Part shown: positions 36,097 through 43,645 of the stretch, piece by piece
Position numbering within the stretch: position 1 is the first letter of the stretch
How the letters are laid out: each line of letters opens with the position of its first letter
Assembly (NCBI GenBank): GCA_016278485.1
Contig: JADQBT010000008.1
Coordinates: forward strand, 1-64,000
DNA: 64,000 nucleotides
Source: Halanaerobiales bacterium
Lineage (GTDB): Bacteria > Bacillota > Halanaerobiia > Halanaerobiales > Halanaerobiaceae
Reading direction: 5' to 3'
Translations under genes and position numbers: made by a program
The notes under the pieces: generated by a model
The model's database searches: none
What the model was told of the DNA's origin: nothing
The model's input: the letters and a program-made list of their open reading frames with translations, nothing else

Positions 36097-36177
36097 TTTT
36101 AATCACCATTGATATTCTTATACAACTTTCATAATAATATACCTAATTTATAGATAATAGATAATTTGTTATTTCGT

Positions 36178-36206
36178 TTGACAGACCGGATTATCTTTGT
36201 TATTAT
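36178..36206 (+). promoter_or_regulatory. SigA-type promoter of betaine operon
   Basis: TTGACA (36178-36183), a 17-base spacer and TATTAT (36201-36206) are near consensus. Transcription should start about 36213, leaving a leader of about 130 bases. Confidence 0.82.
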
Positions 36207-36212
36207 ACATGT

Positions 36213-36298
36213 TGGTGATATCACTCACACTTTAAGAGTGATAAAAAGTAAATGGTTTGGAAAGTGTGTGCAAGAACATACCTTCTGAGCCATTTTTT
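36213..36298 (+). promoter_or_regulatory. Structured leader with attenuator
   Basis: Hairpin 1 pairs TATCACTC (36219-36226) with GAGTGATA (36236-36243). A long terminator hairpin runs from AAATGG (36250-36255) to CCATTT (36290-36295), about 20 bp with wobbles and one mismatch, then six T. CACACTTT (36226-36233), in the loop of hairpin 1, is exactly complementary to AAAGTGTG (36261-36268) in the terminator stem, which suggests a switchable attenuator. No known riboswitch class was recognised. Confidence 0.65.
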
Positions 36299-36341
36299 CG
36301 TGCTATATAATATTTAATAAATTGGAGGTGAATATAATATA

Positions 36342-37529
36342 ATGATTGAGGTCAAGAACCTCTATAAAGTGTTTGGCAAAAAAACAGAGAGAGTGTTTCC
36401 TCTATTAGCGGAAGGTCTTAATAAAGAAGAAATCCTTGATAAAACAGGCAATACAGTTGGTGTTAATGATGCTAACTTTAAAGTTGAGGATGGAGAAATA
36501 TTTGTTATTATGGGTCTTTCCGGAAGTGGGAAATCTACTTTACTCAGATGTTTAAATAGATTAATTGAACCTACCCAGGGAGAAATTCTTTATGATAATG
36601 TAAATTTGACTGATCTTAATAAAAAAGAACTTAGAGAGTTTAGAAAAGATAAATTTGGTATGGTTTTTCAACATTTTGCGCTTTTTCCTTATCGAACGGT
36701 ACAAGAAAATGCTGAGTTTGGATTGGAGATGCAAAATATTCCAGCTGAAGAACGTCAGCAACGAGCAAAAAAAGCTTTAGAAAGAGTAGGATTAAGTGGT
36801 TATGAAGATCAAATGCCAGATCAATTAAGTGGTGGCATGCAACAAAGAGTAGGGCTGGCCAGAGCATTGGCAGTTGAAACTGATGTCTTGCTTATGGATG
36901 AACCCTTTAGTGCTCTTGATCCACTGATCAAAAAAGAGATGCAGGATAAGTTACTTGAGCTATATGAAGAATTGGATAAGACAATTATTTTCATTACTCA
37001 TGATCTTGATGAAGCCTTAAAATTAGGTGATAGGATAGCTATCATGAAAGATGGAAAAATTATTCAGATTGGTAATCATGAAGAGATATTAAAAAATGCC
37101 GAAAATGATTATGTACGTGATTTTGTACAGGATGTTAATCGGTCCCGGGTATTAACTGCAGAGGATATTATGATTAGGCCCTTGGCTCAACTCTACCCAC
37201 AGGATGGTTTTCGTACTGCTATTCATAAGATGAAGAAGGCAGGTATTAGTTCTATTTTTGCTGTAGAAAGAAATCGTACTCTGCGTGGTATTGTGTATCT
37301 GGAAGATGTAGTTGAGGTTTTGAAGGAAGATCTAGAAGATGATACTAAAATTGAAGATTTAGTCAAGGAAGTACCAACAGCTGATCCAGCTGAAAATTTG
37401 GATGAACTTTTAGCGGATATTGCGAATCTCGATATTCCACTTCCGGTAGTTGATGAGAATAATAAATTACTTGGGGTAATTGTTAAGACAAATGTACTTG
37501 CAAATCTTGCTGGTGAAGACGTTATATAG
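36342..37529 (+). CDS. proV: Glycine betaine/proline ABC transporter ATPase
   Basis: A 395-aa ATP-binding subunit of the ProV/OpuAA type. The N-terminal extension FGKKTERVFPLLAEGLNKEE is characteristic, followed by Walker A GLSGSGKST, signature LSGGMQQR, Walker B LLMDEPF and two C-terminal CBS domains (about 280-395), which sense ionic strength in OpuA. It powers uptake of compatible solutes. First gene of a three-gene operon, preceded by a structured leader. Confidence 0.93.
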   Translation: MIEVKNLYKVFGKKTERVFPLLAEGLNKEEILDKTGNTVGVNDANFKVEDGEIFVIMGLSGSGKSTLLRCLNRLIEPTQGEILYDNVNLTDLNKKELREFRKDKFGMVFQHFALFPYRTVQENAEFGLEMQNIPAEERQQRAKKALERVGLSGYEDQMPDQLSGGMQQRVGLARALAVETDVLLMDEPFSALDPLIKKEMQDKLLELYEELDKTIIFITHDLDEALKLGDRIAIMKDGKIIQIGNHEEILKNAENDYVRDFVQDVNRSRVLTAEDIMIRPLAQLYPQDGFRTAIHKMKKAGISSIFAVERNRTLRGIVYLEDVVEVLKEDLEDDTKIEDLVKEVPTADPAENLDELLADIANLDIPLPVVDENNKLLGVIVKTNVLANLAGEDVI

Positions 37530-37542
37530 GAGGTATAAATAT

Positions 37543-38481
37543 ATGAACAATTTAGTTAAAACTTTTGTTATATTGTTGGTTGTATCTACAATGCTTGCAG
37601 GTGGTTTTAGTGGATTACAAGCAGCTGATCAAAAAGAAATAAAATTTGGTTATGTGCAATGGCCAGGTGTAACAATTAAGACACATGTTGCCAAAAAAGT
37701 AGCCGAGTATCTAGGTTATGAAACAACTATGACAAGTGGTTCACAGGCTATTGTATTTAAAGGTATGGAGACTGGTGATATTGATGTCTTTTTGGGTAAT
37801 TGGATGCCAACTATGAAGATGCACTTTGATAAATATGAAGAAACTGGTGCAATTGAAAATGTAAGGGTTAATCTTTTAGATGTTGTCTATAAGACTGCTG
37901 TACCCAAATATGTATGGGATGCAGGTGTTCATTCCCTGGCAGATTTAAACGAACATGCAGACAAATTTAATAGTAAAATATATGGTATTGAACCTGGCAA
38001 TGAAGGTAATTTAATTATTAAAAATGCGATTGATAATAACACATATAATTTAGGTGAATGGTCATTACAGTCAAGTAGTACAGCTGGAATGATGACAGCT
38101 GTAAAGAGAGCCGTCCAAAGTGAAGAGTGGATTGCATTTAACGGCTGGAAACCACATTATATGAATGTGTTATTTGATATTAAATATTTAGAAGATCCAG
38201 AAAATATCTGGGGTGAAGGTGAAAGAGTACTCACCGTTGCTAGAACTGAATTTAAAAATGAAAATCCAAACTACTATAAGTTCTTGCAACAGTTCAAAGT
38301 AACTGCTCCTATGCAAAATCAATGGATTTATAATTATAAGCAGGAAGGTCAGGATCCAGAAGTAGCAGCAGAAGAGTGGATTGCTGAAAATCTTGGTATA
38401 GTAAACCAGTGGGTTTATGGTGTAGAATCTGTTGATGGCCGTATGGCTCGTAAAGTAATTAAAGAGAAAGTTGGCAAGTAA
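37543..38481 (+). CDS. proX: Glycine betaine-binding protein
   Basis: A 312-aa secreted substrate-binding protein of the ProX/OpuAC family. A signal peptide ends about GFSGLQA; no lipobox Cys is seen, which is unusual for a Gram-positive-type cell and fits a periplasm or another anchoring. The sequence FGYVQWPGVTIKTHVA and many Trp residues fit the aromatic box that binds quaternary amines. Start: ATG after AGGAGG; a frame extending upstream into proV is rejected. Confidence 0.9.
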   Translation: MNNLVKTFVILLVVSTMLAGGFSGLQAADQKEIKFGYVQWPGVTIKTHVAKKVAEYLGYETTMTSGSQAIVFKGMETGDIDVFLGNWMPTMKMHFDKYEETGAIENVRVNLLDVVYKTAVPKYVWDAGVHSLADLNEHADKFNSKIYGIEPGNEGNLIIKNAIDNNTYNLGEWSLQSSSTAGMMTAVKRAVQSEEWIAFNGWKPHYMNVLFDIKYLEDPENIWGEGERVLTVARTEFKNENPNYYKFLQQFKVTAPMQNQWIYNYKQEGQDPEVAAEEWIAENLGIVNQWVYGVESVDGRMARKVIKEKVGK

Positions 38482-38483
38482 AA

Positions 38484-39329
38484 ATGGCTTTTGTTGAGAA
38501 TATATTGGGTATCCTTGCTACAAGGATACCCATTGGTAACTGGATTCAGTCTCTAGTAGATTTTTTGGTAATTAATTTTAGTGGTTTATTTAACGGCTTT
38601 GCCGAAATTATCGATAATCTAATCAGTAGTTTTCAGGCAGTTTTATCATATGGCCATCCATTTTTGTTAATTGTGATCTTAGGTTTAATTGCCTGGAAGT
38701 TGAAAGGTAAGGGTCTAGCGCTTTTTGTTGTGCTAGGTCTCTATTTGGTCTGGAATATTGAAATGTGGGATCCATTAGTAGTCACTCTTGCTTCAATTAT
38801 CACTTCAGTGGTAGTGGCCTTAGTAATAGGTATTCCCACAGGGATTTTAAAAGCTCATAACAGGGCCGTTCATATTATTACCAGGCCGATTTTAGACTTT
38901 ATGCAGACAATTCCACCATTTGTTTATCTAATTCCAGCCTTGATGTTTTTTGGTCTGGGAAATGTTCCAGGAGTTATTGCAACAGTTATCTTTGCAATTG
39001 CTCCACCAATTAGGTTAACCTATCTTGGTATCAAACAGGTACCAGAAGAGTTAAAAGAAGCAGGTATAGCCTTTGGTAGTAACTGGTGGGAGATGTTATA
39101 TAAGATTGAACTACCTGGTGCCATGCCGTCTATTATGATGGGTATTAATCAGTGTATCATGCTCTCTCTTTCTATGGTTGTAATTTCAGCTATGATTGGA
39201 GCAGGTGGACTTGGTAAACCGGTTTTACGTTCACTTTCAGTGGTTGATATTGGGCTAGGTTTTGAAGCAGGACTTGGTGTTGTAATTATTGCCATGATTC
39301 TTGATAGAATGTTCGGCAGTAAGAATTAA
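38484..39329 (+). CDS. proW: Glycine betaine ABC transporter permease
   Basis: A 281-aa membrane subunit of the ProW/OpuAB type. It has an N-terminal helix region, then about six helices; the EAA loop reads EELKEAGIAFGSNWWEM and contacts ProV. It begins three bases after the proX stop and has no obvious ribosome-binding site, so translation is probably coupled. The 3' end overlaps the convergent phosphatase gene by four bases. Confidence 0.92.
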   Translation: MAFVENILGILATRIPIGNWIQSLVDFLVINFSGLFNGFAEIIDNLISSFQAVLSYGHPFLLIVILGLIAWKLKGKGLALFVVLGLYLVWNIEMWDPLVVTLASIITSVVVALVIGIPTGILKAHNRAVHIITRPILDFMQTIPPFVYLIPALMFFGLGNVPGVIATVIFAIAPPIRLTYLGIKQVPEELKEAGIAFGSNWWEMLYKIELPGAMPSIMMGINQCIMLSLSMVVISAMIGAGGLGKPVLRSLSVVDIGLGFEAGLGVVIIAMILDRMFGSKN

Positions 39330-40144
39330 TTCAAATTATCCAGCGAATGAAAGGTTGGTTTCATTTTATCAAAAGTAGTTAGGTATTGAAAACCAATCTC
39401 TTTTAAGAGTTGTACAGTTTCTTGAAAGCGAAAAGCAATTTGTTGAGTATAATGACTGTCAGAGCCAAGTGTAATAATTTCCCCACCCAGTTCGTGATAT
39501 AATTTTAATATTTTCCTTGAAGGGAGCGGGTCAGCACCATTACCGATGTAATAACCGGAGGTGTTGACTTCGAGCCCTTTTTCTTTTTTGATAAGAATTT
39601 TCAAAATTTCTTCAATTATTGTCCGAGCTTCTGGGTCATCTACTAAATCAGGGGCTGTACCGTAATCACCATAGCGCCGGACCACATCTAGATGTCCAAT
39701 TACACTAAAATTATTATAGGAATCGATAATTTGATACATCTCAATTAGATATTTTTGATAAGCTTCCCATTGCTGATAGCCTATAAAAAAATCTCCTTGA
39801 TAAAGATCTTTTCTCTCTGCTGTATGAATAGAAGCAATTACATAATCAAAATCATTGCCAATGAAAGCTGTGCATCTTTTACATAAATGAGGTTGCATAC
39901 CTAACTCAATACCACGCTTAATAGTGAGTAAATTACTATATTCTTTCTGTAAATTATCTATTTCCCTTAAATAATTATTTTTATTAAAAAGAAATTCAAT
40001 CTGATCATCTTGATAGTCAAGATCATAATGGTCTGTAATGGCAATTTCGGTTAGCCCTTTATTAATAGCTGTAGTGCAAATTTCATCCAGACTCATTTCA
40101 GAGTCAGAAGAGAAATGAGAATGTAAGTGATAGTCAAAAAACAT
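39326..40144 (-). CDS. hisK: PHP-family histidinol-phosphatase
   Basis: A 272-aa PHP-domain phosphatase of the HisJ/HisK type. Metal-binding motifs are visible: DYHLHSHFSSDSEMS at the N-terminus, ITDHYDLDY, KRGIELGMQP, VIASIHTAE, VIGHLDVVRRYGD and TLGSDSHYT near the C-terminus. It removes phosphate from histidinol-phosphate. The histidine operon in this window has no phosphatase of its own, so this monocistronic gene probably supplies the missing step. AGGAGG precedes the ATG. Confidence 0.85.
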   Translation of the reverse strand: MFFDYHLHSHFSSDSEMSLDEICTTAINKGLTEIAITDHYDLDYQDDQIEFLFNKNNYLREIDNLQKEYSNLLTIKRGIELGMQPHLCKRCTAFIGNDFDYVIASIHTAERKDLYQGDFFIGYQQWEAYQKYLIEMYQIIDSYNNFSVIGHLDVVRRYGDYGTAPDLVDDPEARTIIEEILKILIKKEKGLEVNTSGYYIGNGADPLPSRKILKLYHELGGEIITLGSDSHYTQQIAFRFQETVQLLKEIGFQYLTTFDKMKPTFHSLDNLN

Positions 40145-40264
40145 TATTTATCTGCCTCCTTTATTCTAGATGTATATATCATAGCATATTTTTGCAAAAA
40201 ATTCAGGTTGCGTTCAGCCTTGATAATGGAATATAATTAAATATAAGAAGGGTGGTATCTGGCT

Positions 40265-42865
40265 ATGAAATTAATTGAAACAAAAAATGACCACTGTCAT
40301 GAATGCTTTGCTTGTGTACGAAATTGTCCAGTTAAAGCTGTTTTAGTAAAAGATGGACAAGCTGAGGTTGTTGCCGATAGGTGTATACATTGTGCAAGTT
40401 GTGTGCTTGTTTGTTCTCAAGGCGCAAAGCAGATTAATGACCAAACAGAAAAAGCAAAAAAACTATTACAGCAAAATAGAAGAGTGATAGTGGGGCTAGC
40501 ACCAAGTTTTCCATCCTTTATACCTGGAATGAGTCTGTTTGATTGGCAACAATATCTTAGCCAGATTGGTTTTGCCCAGCTTTATGAGGTTGCATTTGGC
40601 GCTGAATTAATGCTTGCTGAGTATGAAAAAATACTGGCTGAAAATGATGACAAACTTCTGATTAGTTCAGCCTGCCCTGCTATAGTTAATTATGTAGAAA
40701 AATATTTTCCCCAGTTTATAGAAAATTTAGTACCAGTAGTTTCTCCCATGCAGGCTTTAAGTAGATATTTAGAAAAAGTTGAAAGTAGTGCAGAATTGGT
40801 AATGGTTGGCCCATGTCATGCTAAAAAGTCAGAATTATGTGAAGAAAGTGGAGTGACCGCAGTTCTTACCTTCCAAGAATTAGTAAAACTAGGAAAAGAA
40901 CTAGTGGGAATTGTGCCAGAAAATGATAATTTTAAATCTAATAAATTAGCAAAGCAAGGATTCCCTTTAGGAATAAAACCTACTCAGCTTGGCCGACAGA
41001 TTCCACTTGCAGGTGGGATAATAAATGCTTTACATGCTGGTGAAAGAAAAGATTATATTAGTGTTGAGGGAAAAGATAAGGTATTAGCTTTATTTAAATC
41101 ATTAGATGAAGGCGAAATTAAGGTAAACTTTATTGATATATTATTTTGTGAAGGTTGTATAAGTGGTATTGATTTAAGCAATATTGAATATTTCAGAAAA
41201 AGAGAAGCTGTCAAAAACTTTGCAAATCTACCTCTCTCAACTAAAAAATATAATCAGAATGTGGAGTTAGATTTAAGGAAAAAGTTTGATAATGATTATC
41301 AATATTTACCCATGCCAAGTGATGCTCAAATTTGGCAAGTGTTAAAACAGACTGGAAAAGAAAAAGAAGATGATTTATTAAATTGCAGTGCTTGTGGTTA
41401 TCAAAGCTGCCGCGAGAAAGCGGTTGCAGTATGTCAGGGACTGGCAGAAGTAGAGATGTGCCTTCCCTATTTGTTAAGTCAAAAAAGGCACGAATTAAAT
41501 GAAGTACAACGCCTTCATCAAGAACTGGATGCTATTATAAATGCCTCATATGATGGATTACTTGTAATTGATAATAATGGAATGATAATTAAAATTAATC
41601 AAGCATATCTAAAAATGCTCGGTTTTAGTAGAGAAGAAATAGTTGGAAAAAATATAATTGATTTAGAAAAAGAGAAAATATTGTATCCTGCAGTATCATT
41701 ATTAACCTTACATGAAAGACGGAATATTTCTCTTGTACAAAATACTCAGAGTGGGAAGAGATTATTGGTGACAGGAAGGCCTTTGCTTGATAGTCAAGAT
41801 AATCTAGTTAGAGTGATTGTTAACGCCAGAGATTTAAAAGAATTAAATCAGTTTATGGATCAAAATAATTATATTAGTGATTCTGAGGAATTCCAATTAG
41901 AGTTTACTGGAGCAGAGTTCGACCAAATGATAGCTGTTTCAGATGCAATGAAAAAAATTATTAGGCTTGCTGATAGAGTAGCACCAACCGATTCAACAAT
42001 TCTCATTACTGGTGAATCAGGTGTTGGAAAAGAAGTAGTTGCTCATTATATTGATCAAAAAAGCAAGCGAAAGGGTAAGTTCGTCAAAATTAACTGTGCA
42101 GCTATTCCTGAAACTTTGCTTGAATCAGAGCTATTTGGATATGAGACGGGAGCATTTAGTGGAGCCCAGCGGAATGGAAAAGTTGGCCTTATTGAAACTG
42201 CTAAAAATGGAACACTTTTTCTTGATGAGATTGGTGAGATGTCAGTTCAGATGCAGGCTAAATTACTGCAGGTCTTACAAGATCATCAGTTGACTAGAAT
42301 TGGCGGTACAGAACCTTTAAAAGTAGATTTCAGATTAATTGCTGCGACTAATCGTGATTTACTAGAAATGGTTAGAGAAAAAGAATTTAGAGAAGATCTT
42401 TATTATAGAATAAATGTTGTTCCAATCTATATTCCACCATTGCGAGAAAGGCGTACTGATATCATACCTTTATTTAATTATTTTAAATCAGTACTTGAAG
42501 ATAAATATAATAAAAATATTATTTTAGAAGAAGTTGATTATCAACTATTGAAAAATTATTATTGGCCTGGTAATGTGAGACAAATAACAAACATGTTGGA
42601 AAGATTGATTGTAACTTCTAATACTGAAAAGGTTGAGCATAGCTATTTAAAAGAATTATTAAACGCTGAGACGCACGTACCTTTAGTAAGAGAAGATTAC
42701 TTTCTTATCAAGGAAATTATCCCTTTAAGTGAAGCAATTGCGGAACTTGAAAAATGTCTTTTAAGATTAGCAGAAAAGGAATGTAATAGCACTTATCAGA
42801 TGGCTGAGAAACTTGGCGTAAACCAGTCAACTGTTGTGCGCAAGTTCAAAAAATACTTTAATTAA
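40265..42865 (+). CDS. Hydrogenase-like H-cluster sensor fused to PAS and sigma-54 activator
   Basis: An 866-aa fusion. Order: two [4Fe-4S] ferredoxin motifs (10-54), an [FeFe]-hydrogenase H-cluster-like domain (about 65-345), a Cys-rich Fe-S domain (C374, C377, C382, C399), PAS (about 420-530), sigma-54 AAA+ domain (about 555-790; Walker A GESGVGKE, GAFSGA loop, Walker B LFLDEIGE) and a Fis-type HTH (about 830-866). Cubane ligands appear kept (C137, C184, C295, C298), but the proton-relay Cys is Ala136, and the third motif reads FCEGCISGID instead of the GGGQP form. This matches sensory rather than catalytic hydrogenases. It probably senses H2 or redox state and activates the adjacent hydrogenase operon. 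AAGGGTGG precedes the ATG. Confidence 0.88.
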   Translation: MKLIETKNDHCHECFACVRNCPVKAVLVKDGQAEVVADRCIHCASCVLVCSQGAKQINDQTEKAKKLLQQNRRVIVGLAPSFPSFIPGMSLFDWQQYLSQIGFAQLYEVAFGAELMLAEYEKILAENDDKLLISSACPAIVNYVEKYFPQFIENLVPVVSPMQALSRYLEKVESSAELVMVGPCHAKKSELCEESGVTAVLTFQELVKLGKELVGIVPENDNFKSNKLAKQGFPLGIKPTQLGRQIPLAGGIINALHAGERKDYISVEGKDKVLALFKSLDEGEIKVNFIDILFCEGCISGIDLSNIEYFRKREAVKNFANLPLSTKKYNQNVELDLRKKFDNDYQYLPMPSDAQIWQVLKQTGKEKEDDLLNCSACGYQSCREKAVAVCQGLAEVEMCLPYLLSQKRHELNEVQRLHQELDAIINASYDGLLVIDNNGMIIKINQAYLKMLGFSREEIVGKNIIDLEKEKILYPAVSLLTLHERRNISLVQNTQSGKRLLVTGRPLLDSQDNLVRVIVNARDLKELNQFMDQNNYISDSEEFQLEFTGAEFDQMIAVSDAMKKIIRLADRVAPTDSTILITGESGVGKEVVAHYIDQKSKRKGKFVKINCAAIPETLLESELFGYETGAFSGAQRNGKVGLIETAKNGTLFLDEIGEMSVQMQAKLLQVLQDHQLTRIGGTEPLKVDFRLIAATNRDLLEMVREKEFREDLYYRINVVPIYIPPLRERRTDIIPLFNYFKSVLEDKYNKNIILEEVDYQLLKNYYWPGNVRQITNMLERLIVTSNTEKVEHSYLKELLNAETHVPLVREDYFLIKEIIPLSEAIAELEKCLLRLAEKECNSTYQMAEKLGVNQSTVVRKFKKYFN

Positions 42866-42901
42866 TGCAGTGATACATTATAATAATGCACTGGCGCATT
42901 A
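42863..42901. promoter_or_regulatory. Two tandem 18-bp dyads, likely enhancer sites
   Basis: TAATGCAGTGATACATTA (42863-42880) and TAATGCACTGGCGCATTA (42884-42901) share 14 of 18 bases, are each imperfect palindromes (TAATG...CATTA), and lie 21 bases apart, two helical turns. They sit about 120-155 bases before a -24/-12 promoter, the usual range for sigma-54 activator sites. The first overlaps the activator's stop codon. Confidence 0.7.
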
Positions 42902-42934
42902 AAAGAACCTATAATCATTAGGTTCTTTTTTTTC
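42901..42934 (+). terminator. Intrinsic terminator of activator gene
   Basis: AAAAGAACCT (42901-42910) pairs with AGGTTCTTTT (42920-42929), followed by a T run. It separates the activator from the hydrogenase operon. Confidence 0.88.
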
Positions 42935-43017
42935 TTGTAATAAAATAATAAAAATTTTTAATTAATTAATGTTGATAGAATAGGAAATTAAAATATAATA
43001 ATGCAAATATAAATAAC

Positions 43018-43034
43018 TGGCATGATTTATGCTT
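43018..43034 (+). promoter_or_regulatory. Sigma-54 (-24/-12) promoter
   Basis: TGGCATGATTTATGCTT has GG (43019-43020) and GC (43031-43032) separated by exactly ten bases, matching the TGGCA-N-TGCT consensus. It lies about 105 bases before the hydrogenase operon and downstream of a sigma-54 activator gene and its two putative enhancer sites. Confidence 0.78.
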
Positions 43035-43137
43035 CTAATTATATTGAAATTGTTAAAACTTTGTGAAATAGTTCCCTAATTTTATTATCATTTATGTCTA
43101 ATTAGAAGAATATAATATTCTAAAAAGGAGGGTTATC

Positions 43138-43632
43138 ATGGCAATAGTGAAGGAAAAAGTACAACAAGAAACAATCGAACAAATCGAAAAAGTATTGACT
43201 AAACATAAGGGTGATTCTGAGGCACTAATTGAAGTTTTACATCAGATTCAGCAACTTGTTGGCTATCTCCCACATGATCTGCAGAAAAAAATTGCAGACC
43301 AACTGGAAGTTGCTCCTGGTGAAGTAGCTAGTGTTATCTCATTTTATGCTCATTTTTCTGATCAGCCTCGTGGTAAATTTCAGGTTGCTCTTTGTAAGGG
43401 GACAGCCTGTTATGTAAAAGGTTCTGTTGATATAATCAATAAAATTGAGCAGAAATATGATATTAAAGCAGGGGAAACAACTGAAGATGGTCTTCTTTCA
43501 TTAGATGTTGTTAGGTGTTTGGGTGCATGTGGACTTTCGCCAGTTATGACAGTTAATGGTAAAGCACATGGTATGATTAATCCAGAAAAAGCGATTAATA
43601 TTATTGAAAAATACTTAAGAAATGAAATGTGA
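43138..43632 (+). CDS. hydC: [FeFe]-hydrogenase subunit HydC (NuoE-like)
   Basis: A 164-aa thioredoxin-like [2Fe-2S] protein. The four ligand Cys are in CKGTACYVKG and RCLGACG. In trimeric electron-bifurcating hydrogenases, HydC passes electrons between HydB and HydA. AAAAGGAGGG precedes the ATG. First gene of the sigma-54-type operon; the next gene begins 13 bases after its stop. Confidence 0.93.
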   Translation: MAIVKEKVQQETIEQIEKVLTKHKGDSEALIEVLHQIQQLVGYLPHDLQKKIADQLEVAPGEVASVISFYAHFSDQPRGKFQVALCKGTACYVKGSVDIINKIEQKYDIKAGETTEDGLLSLDVVRCLGACGLSPVMTVNGKAHGMINPEKAINIIEKYLRNEM

Positions 43633-43645
43633 GGAGGGGAAGAAC

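Noticed and set aside
42039-42293. Second plus-strand ORF inside the sigma-54 activator gene
   Set aside because: It is out of frame within a well-supported AAA+ domain and has no ribosome-binding site.
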